Shown in pieces: positions 1-11,920 of a stretch of 64,000 nucleotides of DNA. Position 1 is the first letter of the stretch. The number at the start of each line of letters is the position of its first letter. Position numbers and translations under genes: made by a program. The notes under the pieces are model-generated. The model made no database searches and had not been told where the DNA came from. It saw only the letters and a program-made list of their open reading frames with translations. Origin of the DNA: Eriocheir sinensis. Its lineage: Eukaryota > Arthropoda > Malacostraca > Decapoda > Varunidae. The stretch is taken from contig NC_066553.1 in the NCBI RefSeq assembly GCF_024679095.1, positions 6,896,567 through 6,960,566 of the forward strand, read 5' to 3'.

Positions 1-251
1 ATTACACTGGGCAAATATTCCGTGGATCTTCAGTCAAACCACCATTTCTGCTAACGTGGTTTTCATTTGTTTCTCGTTATTGCTGGTGATGATGATGGTG
101 AGTAATACCGTCGTCCTTCAGTGAAATCTACCGTAGCTTTGGAAGATCGTGGACACGTCAGAAAACCACGAAAATATAAGAACCACGCCAGCGGAAAGCG
201 TGGTTTGACTGAAGATCCACGGAAAGTTTGCCCAGTGTAATAGCCCCTTAA
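1..251. mobile_element. TTAA-flanked inverted-repeat MITE, copy 1 (left end cut by window)
   Basis: The ends are inverted repeats: CACTGGGCAAATATTCCGTG at 5 and its complement ending CCCAGTG near 237, continuing through TCTTCAGTCAAACCAC. The right end runs on as TAATAGCCCC and stops at TTAA (248-251). The first four bases (atta) match the mirrored end, so the left terminus lies just outside the window. Insertion at TTAA is the signature of piggyBac-type elements, so this may be a non-autonomous piggyBac-like MITE. It encodes no protein. Confidence 0.7.
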
Positions 252-702
252 CGTGGGTATATAGAGTCGGGTAGAAGAATCAGAATTGTCACCGGAAAGG
301 AAAGCAAAACAGATATGAGAGGAGAGGAGAGGTTTTTAGGAGTTTCTGTGATGTGCGGAGACAGGTTGGTGAGGCTGGACGCCGGTTAATTTTCGCAGTA
401 AGAATATAAAAATAGCAAATGGTAATGGTGTTACGTAATCTACTGATCAGTACAAGTACAAAAAATTCAATTTATTCAGCTCCCTCTCCACGTGACTGTT
501 CGCCGCCTCGCTACAGTCGCCTTCCAGAGTAAGACAACGCGGGGCGGTGGACAATTTTTTTTCTTTTGGTTTCTGTGAGTATCCATATTTTTTTTCTGAT
601 TGACATCATCCCGTTCTCTATTTCATCCATCTTCCTTCTGGCTAATTTCTCCTCCCCGTCCCTTTACTCGACTTATTTCTTGCTGTCTTTGACTTATTAT
701 CT

Positions 703-704
<2 letters not shown>

Positions 705-764
<60 letters not shown>
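705..764. repeat. (CA)30 microsatellite
   Basis: Sixty bases of uninterrupted CA. The flanks (252-704) are unique-looking AT/pyrimidine-rich DNA in which I see no gene. Confidence 0.98.
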
Positions 765-765
<1 letters not shown>

Positions 766-936
766 CTGTAATGGATATGACAAAGTTTTGTTTCATACAT
801 GCACTGCTAATATTTATTAAACATGTAATCAATATATACCGTTGTCAGTCATCTCTGACAATTTCATTAGGCTTTAATATATTTGGGAATGGAAGAAATG
901 TGATTGGTGACCTTTGATATTTGAAAAAAAAAATGG

Positions 937-1086
<150 letters not shown>

Positions 1087-1148
1087 ATATGGATATTGAA
1101 TAATATTAGTTCATTTTTATCTATACAAGTGCTCCAGAGATTTTGACG

Positions 1149-1152
<4 letters not shown>

Positions 1153-1238
<86 letters not shown>

Positions 1239-1272
1239 TACGTCGTTGCCTGTTAGTGTTTATAGTGGCGCG

Positions 1273-1359
<87 letters not shown>
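1153..1359. repeat. Two (AT)n arrays split by a SINE tail fragment
   Basis: AT runs occupy 1153-1230 and 1274-1359. Between them sit poly-T and the text acgtcgttgcc...gtttatagtggcgc (1231-1273), which matches, in reverse, the 3' end of the A-tailed SINE family annotated at 61020-61354. Confidence 0.9.
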
Positions 1360-1362
<3 letters not shown>

Positions 1363-1379
1363 CAACTAGAATATATGTT

Positions 1380-1850
1380 TGGGAATGGAAGAAATACGAA
1401 TATTTCAAAGTTTTACCGTCAGAAAATTTAAATCATTTTCCACTGAAAGTATGCAAAAAAAGATAGAAAAACCAATCTGTGGATTGGCGGGTAGGTGTGT
1501 CGAGGCTAAGGCGGAATACAGGACAAGGCAGGCAGAGCAGGGCCTACTGGGGCGGGACGCAGGGGAAGGGAAGGCACGGCAAGACAAGAAAAACAATGCG
1601 ACGAGAAAGAAAGGGCAAAGAGAGACAGGAAAGAGAAGAGAAACCAAGGGAAGGAAGGGGAAGGGAACGAAACGCGAAGAAAGCGAAGGAAACCCAAGGG
1701 AAAGTGGGACCAATGAAAGGAAGAGAAGAGACAAAGCAACATTAGCAAAGGAAATTGAAAGAAACGAAAAGGAAGGGAAAGAGGGAACGGGGGAGAGGGC
1801 AGGGTAAGGCAAGGCAAGGAGAAGGACGTCAAGGGAATGGATGTGTAAAG
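1380..1850. repeat. Purine-rich degenerate tract
   Basis: The plus strand is dominated by GGAA/GAGA-type purine text without a fixed period. Open frames on both strands (Lys/Glu/Arg-rich or Pro/Ser/Leu-rich) follow from the composition. No domain is recognisable. Confidence 0.7.
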
Positions 1851-1854
1851 TGTG

Positions 1855-2101
1855 CACTGGGCAAATTTTCCGTGGATCTTCAGTCAAACCACGATTTCTG
1901 CTAGCGTGGTTCTCATTTGTTTCTTGTTATTGCTGATGATGATGATGGTGAGTAATACCGTCGTCCTTCGGTGAAATCTACTGTAGCTTTGGAAGATTGT
2001 GGACAAGTCAGAAAACCACGGAAATAGGAGAACCACGCCAGCGGAAATCGTGGTTTGACTGAAGATCCAGGGAAAATTTGCCCAGTGTAATAGCCCCTTA
2101 A
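1855..2101. mobile_element. TTAA-flanked inverted-repeat MITE, copy 2
   Basis: A close relative of copy 1: CACTGGGCAAATTTTCCGTG at 1855, the same internal GATGATGATGG and ACCGTCGTCCTTC text, and a right end of GCCCAGTGTAATAGCCCC followed by TTAA (2098-2101). Its left end lacks the outer TTAAGGGGCTATTA, so this copy is slightly 5'-truncated or was recombined. The two copies are in the same orientation, about 1.85 kb apart. Confidence 0.72.
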
Positions 2102-2174
2102 TTAAACAGCACTGTGCCGCAGCCCTCTTCAAGGACACTCTGATAATTAACCTGAATTGTGCTTGATAATTATC

Positions 2175-2310
2175 GGACCGCCGCCGCCACCACCACCAGT
2201 AGCAAACACTACCACACTCACCACCACCACCACCACAACCCCCCCACTCACCCCCAACAACACCACCACCACCGCCACGCCGGTCTCACCATTACCCCAA
2301 CAGCATGCAC
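2175..2310. repeat. Degenerate CCA/ACC-rich tract
   Basis: Imperfect ACC/CCA triplets. The interval from here to 3790 is otherwise AT-rich DNA in which I see no gene or known element. Confidence 0.7.
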
Positions 2311-3799
2311 TCTACTTTATTCTCGTTAGTCTATCGTGTCACAACGCTTACTAAAAAGGATGAAAAAACTATTTATATCATGTCATAATACTTTTTTATT
2401 TGCGGTCAGGGTTATGCAGGATGTGAGGTGGAGCTTAGTTTCTTCCGTGATTTTTTTCTTAGTCATTTATGCTGCTCCATATTTTTTTTGCAATCACGCA
2501 TCTCTCCATACCTGCAAGGCAACCATGAAAAAAAATCTGATCCTAGGAGTGCAGAAAATAAAGTATAAATAATCACTTATGTAATTTTAATTGTAGAAAT
2601 CCTGGTTGCACTAATTAATATATCAAAAAGTTTAGACTCAAAATTAAAAACACGTGGAAGTGGATCGTAGGTGTCGTCAGCCTTGTCACTTACACTGCGG
2701 CGGACTTGCTCGCCTATTTTCTTTTTGCATATATATCATGTTCTTCTGTCACACTAGGAGGATAGCCTTCACGCAGTTTAAGTTTGTGAACTGCCCAGCT
2801 TTATAAAAGAGCAAACTATTCATCACTCGGTAAGGGTTTCCAGGCAAAGGGCGCGTACTTTTCTGAGGGTAACGTGAGGGCAAGGGAGGCACGAATTTAT
2901 CTACGGGAAATGGCTGCATTGTAAGCAAGTGCATATTTAAGGCTGTAGTGGAATTTTAATGAAATACTTCAGCTCCGCTTATTATCATCAACTTCTTCAG
3001 GAGAACGAATTATCATTATCTCAATAGTTCGAATAAATTCATAATTAAAGGAGACTTTCAATAAAACAGATACTACAGAAGTGTGACGGCTGCGAAAATA
3101 GCTACAAAAGGGCGTCACATTGAAACCCTTGAGATTCTCCCGGAGGCTAACGGTGGTCCCGCAGAGGGCAGAAAAGAGGGACATAAAGATATACTGTTTT
3201 GTTTCTGTCACCCTTCTCAGTCTGACCGCCTGAGAAAGTCATGTAGTGTGTGGCGGCATGCCCAAACAAATCGCACGTATGACTTTATTGGTAGAGTAAA
3301 TATCAATTTTCATATCGATATATAAAGACAATTTTTGCCCTCTATGCTTCTATATCTTTTTTTTTCTTAACACGGTAGCAGCGACGGGTCAAATTTGTGC
3401 CATGGTTTAACCCCCCTAAAATAGATGATACATAAACTGATCACAAATGCTTCGATATATATTATGAAATGGTTTGTGTGAGGGGTGATTTTTTCTCATT
3501 TTTCTCGCTTAGAGGGACCATTAAGAAGCATGATCCCTGCTGCTACCGGGTTGATAAGAGCATCCTATTGATTGCATTTTCTCTTGTTTTCACATAGACC
3601 CAGGTACGTCTGCTCTTACTAAAAAAGAACTTGGGTAGAGTAGGCCGAGGGAGAGGAGGGCGGGACGAGGTAACATTGCGTTGCTGCATCTGCCGCCCCT
3701 CCAATCAAGGGGATTTAGTTTCACCTCACAAATTTGTCAGCTTTTAGCGACCGTTTTGTCTGTGTTCATCCCTGGAGCTGCATAGCGTGACAATTCCAC

Positions 3800-4061
<262 letters not shown>

Positions 4062-4309
4062 TTTTAATCAAGGGTATAGTACGAGGAGGAAGTGGGTTAG
4101 TGGTGAGGTACAGGTGGGGAATAGGAAAGACAGTAGGAGTGTGCAGTTGTATGGTGTAGGTTCGTTAGTTGTTCTGGTGTAGTTATTATTTATCGGGCAC
4201 CTTATTTGTATACCCCCGGCGTGCTGGGGTGGTGTGTGTATGAATTGTTTGTGTGTAGAGAGCTAAGCTAAGCTATGGTGTCACTTGTGTGAAGTGATGT
4301 GTGGGCGGT

Positions 4310-4627
4310 TGTTCTCGTAGTGACTTCAAGCTGCGCGGAAACCAGGGATGGACCAAGTTCGTGCTGCCGTCAAGCTCCTTGACATGGGTGTAGCTCACGC
4401 CGTCTTGCTGGTCTAGTTTCTCCCATATCTTTCCGGCGGCCTCCCGTAGCCTTGTGCTGACTAGTTGTAGTTAGTCTGCGGTGTTGCGCTGTTGTGTTTT
4501 CCGTGTACGGGTATTTCTGTCCGGTGGCAAATCTCAGCGCTTTGTTCTGCAGCATCTGAAGCTGTAACATCTTGGTGTGGGAAGCCATGTGTGTCGGGGT
4601 GGGTGAGTAGTCTAGTATAGGAAGTAT
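4310..4627 (-). pseudogene. Non-LTR retrotransposon reverse transcriptase fragment (C-terminal part)
   Basis: On the minus strand, translation reads HMASHTKMLQLQMLQNKALR, then FATGQKYPYTEN. This is the pattern downstream of the reverse transcriptase core in Jockey/CR1-type LINEs (K-LQ-LQNKALR-ATG-RYP-T-NT). Further on, out of frame, HPWFPRSLK resembles the usual C-terminal text of such ORFs. Stops and frame shifts break the reading frame, so it is a dead 3' remnant; the segment 4060-4310 may be its 3' UTR. It abuts the CT array at 4644. Confidence 0.7.
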
Positions 4628-4641
4628 CTTAGTCTTTACCA

Positions 4642-4914
<273 letters not shown>

Positions 4915-5149
4915 TGGAGAGTGTTTCGTCCCTGTCCTATTATTCTTTATAAATGACGCGAGAAAAAGGAACAAAAGTCCTGAACGCTGAGAAATGGAGG
5001 AAAAGAAACTTGGGAATGTCGGAACAGAATGATGGAAACCGTCACATTTGAGCAGTTTACAGAAATGTATCTCAGGAAACATGCTTGCCCTATCTGATAT
5101 TCCAACACAACGTGCAAACTTGTGTGATTGAATTTCACTCAAACTCACC

Positions 5150-5760
5150 CAGGCCGCGATCCGCGCTCAGCTGTGACGTCACGGCCGGCCACCGCCGCCT
5201 ACCCTGGGACTAACAGCTGGGGGCAGCAGTGTTGGGGCTGCCGAAGGAAAAATCTGAACCATTGTTTTTCACCATCGGGAAACACACGGGCTTGAGGCAG
5301 GCGGGGAATTAAATTCCCCCTCCTCCTCCTCCTCCTCCTCCTCACAGTCCTTCCTCATGATTCAGGAGCCCCGGCGGGAATCACGGGTCGTCTGCTGTTA
5401 TTTACAGGTCGTGAAGTTCCCTGCGCGGCGGCGAATACTCCTTCCGTGGTGTTTACGATATTATCATGAACTGTGCGTGCGTCGGGGCGGCCGTGGTAAT
5501 TGCCGTGCGACGATAAGTTCCGGCAGAGGGAAATCTTGCGGGGCCGGTAGTAGAAGAGGGGGAGGGAGGGGAGGGGACGCATAGGTGAGGACGGGGAGCA
5601 GGAGGGGAGGAGGTGGGCGAGGCTCAGGAAGGAAGGTAAACACAGCCGTCAGGACCATGCACCTGTCGTAGGAGGGATAGAGAAAGAGGGGAGGGGGCAA
5701 GGGGGGTGAGGCTCACGAAGGAAGGAAAACAGCCGTCAGGCCCACGCGCCGGGGTCTGCT
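5150..5760. other. GC- and CpG-rich unique block
   Basis: Starts with gtgacgtcacggccggcc and holds many CpGs, a (CCT)n run at 5321-5343 and G-rich text to 5710, with two related segments (aggctca[g/c]gaaggaagg at about 5620 and 5710). No splice-bounded coding exon can be seen. It could be a CpG-island-like element of a neighbouring gene. 5760-6460 is AT-rich with nothing recognised. Confidence 0.4.
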
Positions 5761-6459
5761 GTGTGTGTGTGGCTTTCCTTCATTAACAGTTCATTTATTC
5801 AAGATCAATGGTAAATACAAGGAATAAACAAGATAATCTTCTTGACATGAATCTCAAGATGTCTCAAGTTAATAATAACAACAACTTCATAAAGAATCAT
5901 TAGCTCCACTCTTCTTGTCTTCATTCTTCATCTTCGTTCCTCCTCCTTCTCTTCCTCCTTCAAATAACTAAACAGGTTTTGATAAGTCGGTCACTCCGAA
6001 GTTTTTTGCGTTCCAAACTAACCCGAGAATAGCTTTAATGGTCAACCAATGCAAGCGAAGGAAGCAATGCAGCAAGGAATAAGTAAAAGGCTAATAAAAA
6101 AACTCTTACAGATATACACGAAAAATACGGGGAGTGAAGTTATATAAAGAATGCAAAAATAAAGCATGAAATCATAATAACCATGCCAGTGAAAGAGGAC
6201 CGTGAGGATATCTTTCAACCATATAAAAAACAAAGGCAATGGATAATATTGCACTTTTAAATCAAAGTAAGTTAGTCCGCTTGACAACGAACACACTTTT
6301 ATAACGCTGAATGAATACTTCTTGTCTGTATTTACTCAGTTACTTATGAGATATCGTTACCACCTGAAGCCGATGAGGTGTTCGTGGGAAGGGAAGACTA
6401 AACGGTATTTGATGTCAGCATAATCACAGAAACAAAGAGAAATAAACTTATGAACCTGT

Positions 6460-6860
6460 TTCACCTGGACCAGATGGTATCTAAATATGTATACAATTTA
6501 CGAACCACCTTCCACCTGATATAGGAAGTCTCTTGACGCACGATTAGTACCAGCAATATGGAGAAAGGCCAATGTTGTGCTGATATTTAGAATGGGAATA
6601 AACCACTCCTCTAACTCTTTATAGGAGCAGTGAGTAGCGGGCTTTTTGTTCACATTTGTTACCTTTTTTTTATGCCCTTGAACTGACTCCTCTGCTGTAA
6701 AAAAAAAAAAAAAAATAGTTACCGCCCAGTTAGTTTGACGTCAGTTGTAGGAAAGCTGTTTGAGTCTATCTGAACATAATCGTGATTATCTAGAGAAACA
6801 ACCTGATCGAGGACTCCCAGCATGAGTTCGTGTCGTCTCTTTCTTCTATCATCTTCTGTC
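6460..6860 (+). pseudogene. Non-LTR reverse transcriptase fragment interrupted by a short repeat
   Basis: Plus-strand text encodes, with frame breaks, VPAIWRKANVVLIFRMG before the interruption and YRPVSLTSVVGKLFESI after it. Together these are the conserved block that leads into the reverse transcriptase active region of CR1/Jockey-type LINEs (IP--W--A-V-PI-KKG---NYRPVSLTSV--K--ESI). A poly-A-ended repeat (6603-6716, minus) lies exactly between the two halves, so it inserted into an existing LINE copy. Later text (ETT*SRTPSMSSCR) continues the homology with a stop. Non-functional. Confidence 0.78.
6603..6716 (-). mobile_element. Short interspersed repeat (CAGAGGAGTCAG family), nested in a LINE
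   Basis: On the minus strand: poly-T, ACAGCAGAGGAGTCAGTTCA, AGGGCATAAAAAAAAGGTAAC, then AGCCCGCTACTCACTGCTCC and TATAAAGAGTTAGAGGAGTGG. The same text recurs at 26631-26742 and 42800-42893, and in decayed form at 9602-9674, 29224-29302 and 53343-53416. It has no coding capacity; a non-autonomous retroposon or MITE is likely. Confidence 0.75.
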
Positions 6861-6922
6861 GATATTTTCAATGTTGATTACTTTTCTGAACAGTTGCATC
6901 TGACAAGTTTGAGTTTTACATT

Positions 6923-7166
6923 GTCTTCCATTTAACGTAACCTGTTTCTGGGTCGTGATCTGTAGAGTCCCTTGATAGATAGAGTCCCGACAACCTAAGA
7001 TTTGGACGCCATTATTGGTTCTGTTTTCACCACGAGAGCGTGTGCTAGCGTTTGAAAAGCACGGCGAAAACAGGCCCAATAATGGCGTCCAAATCTTAGG
7101 TTGTCGGGACTCTATAAGGGACTCTATATATCACGACCCAAAAACAGGTTACGCTAAATGGAAGAC
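6923..7166. repeat. Foldback (inverted repeat) element, arms about 100 bp
   Basis: The left arm (6923-7028) and right arm (7066-7166) are near-complementary. Shared text includes GTCTTCCATTTA-CGTAACC, GGGTCGTGAT, AGAGTCCCGACAACCTAAG and TTTGGACGCCATTATTGG. The spacer is about 37 bp. The arms differ by a few substitutions and a small deletion (cttgatagatagag against cttatagag). Frames such as NNGVQILGCRDSI on both strands are mirror artefacts. It lies directly after the LINE fragment. A foldback or MITE-type element or a local inverted duplication. Confidence 0.85.
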
Positions 7167-7512
7167 GCTGTTAGTGATCCATTTGGCCAAGTGGTGACAG
7201 GACTGATCCACCACCACCTCTTGATTCCTCGCAATTAATGCCTCTTGCACTATCCAACCCCCTGTCTTGTTAAGTAACCTTTATTAGTGTGTGTATGTAT
7301 CTCTTGGATCCTTCGACTCCTCTTTCACCATCGTTCATTTTGTTATTCAACTTCGTGTATGTTCTTTCCGAGTATTTACGATCTTTTTGGTGTACCCTCG
7401 CAGTAATCTCGAGGGTGAGTGTTAGTTTCCTTTCTTTTTCTCCCTTCATGATTATCCTTCTCGCTAAGGCAGATACTTTTTATCCTTGCTCCCTTCCTAC
7501 CTCCCTCCATTT

Positions 7513-7641
<129 letters not shown>

Positions 7642-8824
7642 TCCTTTTATTCCTTAAGTCTTCTCTCTTATGTTTTTTCAATGTTTCCCGGTAGCAACAA
7701 TGGAGCTGTCTTAAAGCGTTCAAGTAGCGTGTCTTCACCTCTCTTCTTCTCTCCATTTTCATAGCTTGACCTCCCCTTCTACTTCTGGTAACTTTTTCTT
7801 TATCCGACTTTTATGGTGAAGCGGTCATGAGTGAATGTGATAATCCCTCGCCTTCCGCAGTAACCTTTGTGTAATCCAACAATTTTCGCCTGGAACAGTA
7901 TTATTTCGTCAGCGTTTTCACCGACACTTTCACCTGTTGTTCTCGGCGTCATTGTTGCCAGTTTCCTCGCTGTCCTTCTTTTCCTCGTATTCCCCGCCCA
8001 CCACTTCTTCCTTTTTCTTGACGTTAGTTTTATTCTTTGCGCGATTGATTCTGCGTTGATCATTGCTTATTTTATTCTCCGTCAGGTGTAACCATATCGT
8101 CTCAATTTTCTGCAAGTTTATTCTTTTATTCGGAGCTTTCTCCAGGTTATGTTGTGAGGAAGCAGAGGCGTGAGAGAGAATGTGGAGACGACGCCGGATG
8201 TAGATAAGTCCCGTTGGGCAGGTGTGGTCTGGGGAGAGGGAATGCGTTTTTTTCAGACAAACTTTCATGGTCTCCCTCAGTCACCAGCCTCCTTTATAAG
8301 TAATCTTGTTTCTTCGCCTTGCAGTAACATGCTTTTAGGGATGGTCCACCATTATATGAAAAGCTAAACCATTTTCTCTCCGTCACCTATGATCTATTTT
8401 CAGTCTTTCCATAAACAGTTTTGTATCTCTCCCCTCCTGTCGTGTTAACATGCTCTCGGAAAGATTACACCGTGAAACAAAAGGCTTAATACCTTTTCAC
8501 AACGCGTATAACCTGATTAAAACAATGTAACATTTTTTATTTCACCTAGCTGGGTCTCTGATTCCACGTCTGGGAAATCTTTTCTGCGCCCGCTTGACGA
8601 TTCCCTAAAACATAATGAAATTCTGTTGTAGCCCGTCCTCTCCACTCCACATTTGTTTTCGTTGAGATTCACGTGTTTGTAGTTATTGGGAGCTGTAGCT
8701 GTGCCTTTTGTCATTAATCCATTTTACTATTTCATAGTTCTCCAGTTATTCACTGTTAGTCAGCATTACTTATAATGGTTCATCTTTGGCTTTACACAAT
8801 ATGCCATACAGTATTATTACTCTA

Positions 8825-8905
8825 TTATAATTCAGAATAGGTCACGATTATGTTCACCTGTAATGAACTCAAAGAGCTTTCCTACAACTGACGTCAAGAG
8901 AGAGA
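8825..8905 (-). pseudogene. Small LINE reverse transcriptase fragment
   Basis: The minus strand reads LTSVVGKLFEFITGEHNRDL, matching LTSVVGKLFESI at about 6735-6775. The DNA text GACGTCAGTTGTAGGAAAGC is shared by both copies. Only about 80 bp remain. The surrounding 7640-9270 shows no gene. Confidence 0.65.
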
Positions 8906-9277
8906 GGAGTTTGAATGAGTTTTATTTGAGTATCGTTATTTACCTGTAATCACACAAGCTTTACAGTTGGACTGTGTCTTTACAGAACAATATATACTTC
9001 TGCCTAACACTTTTATTTAATACTGATATTTTCTGTATGAAAAGAAATCTCTGGTAAGAATTTAGGAGTTTGCCCCACCATCTGTGGCGATGAATGACAT
9101 GAAATCATTACTTCTATTTCGTCGGGCGGTTCCCTAGACTGTCAGGTTTTCCCCTCTTTAAAGTGTGTGTGTGGGGGGGAGGGAGCTGTAAGGGAGGAGG
9201 TGAGATTTCAGTGAGAGTTGGAAGAACTCTGCAACTCTCGAAAATAATTTCATACGAGTGTTTTACTGTTTGTAACT

Positions 9278-9332
9278 CAGGCACACGGATGCGTAGCTAG
9301 GCACGCAAACCACTTTACCACGAAGGCGCTCT
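9278..9332 (-). mobile_element. tRNA-like SINE head fragment
   Basis: Minus-strand CGTGGTAAAGTGGTTTGCGTG and CCTAGCTA resemble a tRNA A box and match the fragment at 16590-16722 (GTGGTGCAGTGGTTAGCATG CCTAGCTA). It is degenerate. Confidence 0.45.
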
Positions 9333-9333
9333 A

Positions 9334-9453
9334 GGGTCAGAATGGCCCCACTGTAAATATTTTTCCGCACCACAAACGGGATGGGATCGACCAACAACCC
9401 CTCTAAGAAAGTTTAATGGCGCTCTGAGCTAAACGTAGAAAAAAAAAAAACCT
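9334..9453 (+). mobile_element. 3' part of the A-tailed SINE
   Basis: The decayed text (ccccactgtaaatatt...ccgcaccacaaacggg...gatcgaccaacaacccctc) ends in an A run and aligns with the 3' half of the SINE at 61020-61354. 5'-truncated. Confidence 0.65.
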
Positions 9454-9601
9454 GCATACTGTGACCTGCTATACATCACATTCCTGCATAGTATTAAGGC
9501 AGTAGATTATGTTGTCGTTGTATATTCTAACTGTGAGATGGTGTTTTGTACTATCTAGAGTGCACAGTGTTCTGGTTTATGGATTAGTTTGATGCGAGTA
9601 G

Positions 9602-9674
9602 CGTTTTTTTTTAGTATTGTTTCCTTTTTTTGTGTGCCCTTGAGCTGTCTCCTTTGTTGTGAAAAAAAAAAAAA
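9602..9674 (-). mobile_element. Decayed CAGAGGAGTCAG-family repeat
   Basis: On the minus strand: T-run, ACAACAAAGGAGACAGCTCA, AGGGCACACAAAAAAAGGAAAC. Same family as 6603-6716. Confidence 0.6.
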
Positions 9675-10204
9675 TCACCTCCCCCCTCATTCCTCCCCCC
9701 CCCCACACACATACACAGCACAGCACCTTCAAGCACATCACACAACACCATACTACATCACACCACTCCTTAGTATGACTCACCTCAATATACCAAAATA
9801 TAAATGTTGAAGGAGGTACCTGTGTTGCTTACTTTACCTTTCTCGCTCTGTCACCTGCATGTCGTGGTGTTGCTAGCGAAGGATGGCGCGGTGGGGTCTT
9901 AGGGAGGCTGCGTTGCTAGGCATTCATGTGACGTCTTCTTAGTTTTGTTGGCATTCAGGACGTATAACAACACTTGTGGAAGTACTTCGGCTGGACTTTA
10001 TATTTCTTATACTTGATGCCTCATCTCGGTAAGCTTTTTGCTACTTACACTAAAGAAGGAAGCAATGATACACGTGTTCCTGTTTTCGTATATTTGACTA
10101 TTATTTCACAACAAAGACTCTATTCAAACACATGAGATGGTGGAAGAGAGCATGTGAGTGCCCACCGCCCCGCCCCACCCTGCCCGCCCCACAAAGACCC
10201 AACC

Positions 10205-10208
<4 letters not shown>

Positions 10209-10264
<56 letters not shown>

Positions 10265-10554
10265 TCACCTCTTGGTCTGCTGCGGGTCTCTCTCGAGACA
10301 GCCAGCCGTTCCCCTACGGAAGAGCACAGAGCTCATAGTACCGATCTTTGGGTAGGACTGAGACCACTCACACACAACACACCGCGACAACGAGGTCACA
10401 ACTCCTTGCCTGACGTCGCGTACCTACTCACTGCTAAGTGAACAGGGGCTACACGTGAAAGAAGATAAACCCAACTTATCTTCACCCGGCCGGGGAATTG
10501 AACCCCGGTCCTTCTGTTTGTGAGGCAGACGCTCTATCCACTGAGCTACCGGGC
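10209..10554 (-). mobile_element. tRNA-Val-like SINE with (CA)n tail
   Basis: The head (10554 to 10484, 71 nt) folds as a tRNA: acceptor GCCCGGT/GCCGGGT, D arm GCTC/GAGC, anticodon stem TCTGC/ACAGA with loop CTCACAA (CAC, Val), and T arm CGGGG TTCAATT CCCCG. The A box TAGCTCAGTGG and B box GGTTCAATTCC are intact for Pol III. One base is missing between the acceptor and D stems. The sequence continues into a body of about 220 bp (GAAGATAAGTTGGG..., ending GTGAATTAC) and a CA tail (10209-10261 as GT). I therefore call it a SINE, not a tRNA gene. Confidence 0.85.
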
Positions 10555-10558
10555 CGGG

Positions 10559-10560
<2 letters not shown>

Positions 10561-10601
<41 letters not shown>
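10561..10601. repeat. (GT)n microsatellite at the SINE 5' end
   Basis: Forty-one bases of GT adjoin the tRNA head of the SINE, so that element has CA/GT arrays on both sides. Confidence 0.95.
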
Positions 10602-10602
<1 letters not shown>

Positions 10603-10758
10603 TATTTGGGATTACATTAAAATGAACACTTAGGGCTGTGGTCCTCACACTCCCATGGAGTCCATACACTGAAAAGACACATAAACATCGTGTGTGTCTA
10701 CCCACAAAGAACACAAAAATATATAGTATGACATGGTTTATCCATCTTTTTATATGCT

Positions 10759-11071
<313 letters not shown>

Positions 11072-11159
11072 TTGTGCTCATAGTTTACGAATTCACCAGC
11101 TTTACGCTGTGTTGTTTTTTGTTACTTCATGTGGTACATAAAACACTTATCATTTCTCT

Positions 11160-11920
11160 TAATCAGTAAAGGCGCGAAAACAGTTTTGCCTTGAGAGCAT
11201 CAGACAGACCCTGGCACTGCGCATCGTGTCAGCCGCCGCCAGGCGCGTGCTGTACGGCGGCTCGTTACAACTGAAGGCGAGTCCCGCCGGACAGGCTGTG
11301 CCGAGGCGTGTTGCCTCGCGTGCAAGGCAAGCAGCACAGCGTCACTGGTTTCCTGTCGCCTTACTTATTACACCAAGAGTGAGATGAAGGTGACCATTTT
11401 TACTGTGGGCAATGGTTCACCTTATTACTGGTGTTGAGGTTTCACTAGACGGCATGACTCCAACTGCGACCTTCGGTTGACACTTGGGGCGCGTCACTCC
11501 ATCCCCATTAGGCCCCAGTCCCACAGTCTCGATCATGTCTACCCGGCGGTCCTGCCAGGTAGCTGGCTTCTCCCACCGTCGGCCGTACGCCGACAGTTTG
11601 GAAATTTCAAAACAGTCGGGGCCCTCCCCGACATCTGTCACCCGTTGCGAATAAATTACGGCCGTCGGATGTCCATCTCAGCAACGTCGTAACAACGTCG
11701 TTTCGACATCGGCTATGGTCGGCACTCAAGGGGATGTACTTACGATGGTCGTTACGTACGTCTGGCAGCGCGACATTCCAAAATTTGCAGCGCGATCTAA
11801 TGTCGGGAGGGCGCCTGGAGTCATGATCATGACTGTGACCGCGGCCTGTGTGGCCGTCAAGGACTGTCTTGATCTTGTATTCTGTACAGGCGTTGAGGTT
11901 AGCACTATATACCTTCCTCA
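11160..11920. other. CpG-rich unique block downstream of the Dpr gene
   Basis: GC-rich text with many CpGs (for example aacgtcgtaacaacgtcg, cgtacgtctggcagcgcg). Open frames of 70-126 codons exist on both strands, but none has recognisable domain text. It may be an old, CpG-retaining transposon or a regulatory block. 11920-12471 is AT-rich and may include the Dpr 3' UTR; no AATAAA on the minus strand is obvious within it. Confidence 0.35.

Noticed and set aside
6849..7197. Two related peptides (NNGVQILGCRDSI) suggesting a duplicated gene
   Set aside because: They come from opposite strands of an inverted repeat, so one is a mirror of the other.
10484..10554. A functional tRNA-Val(CAC) gene
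   Set aside because: The cloverleaf is good, but a base is missing between the acceptor and D stems, and the sequence runs on into a conserved body and CA tail, which is SINE structure. No T-run terminator follows the tRNA part.
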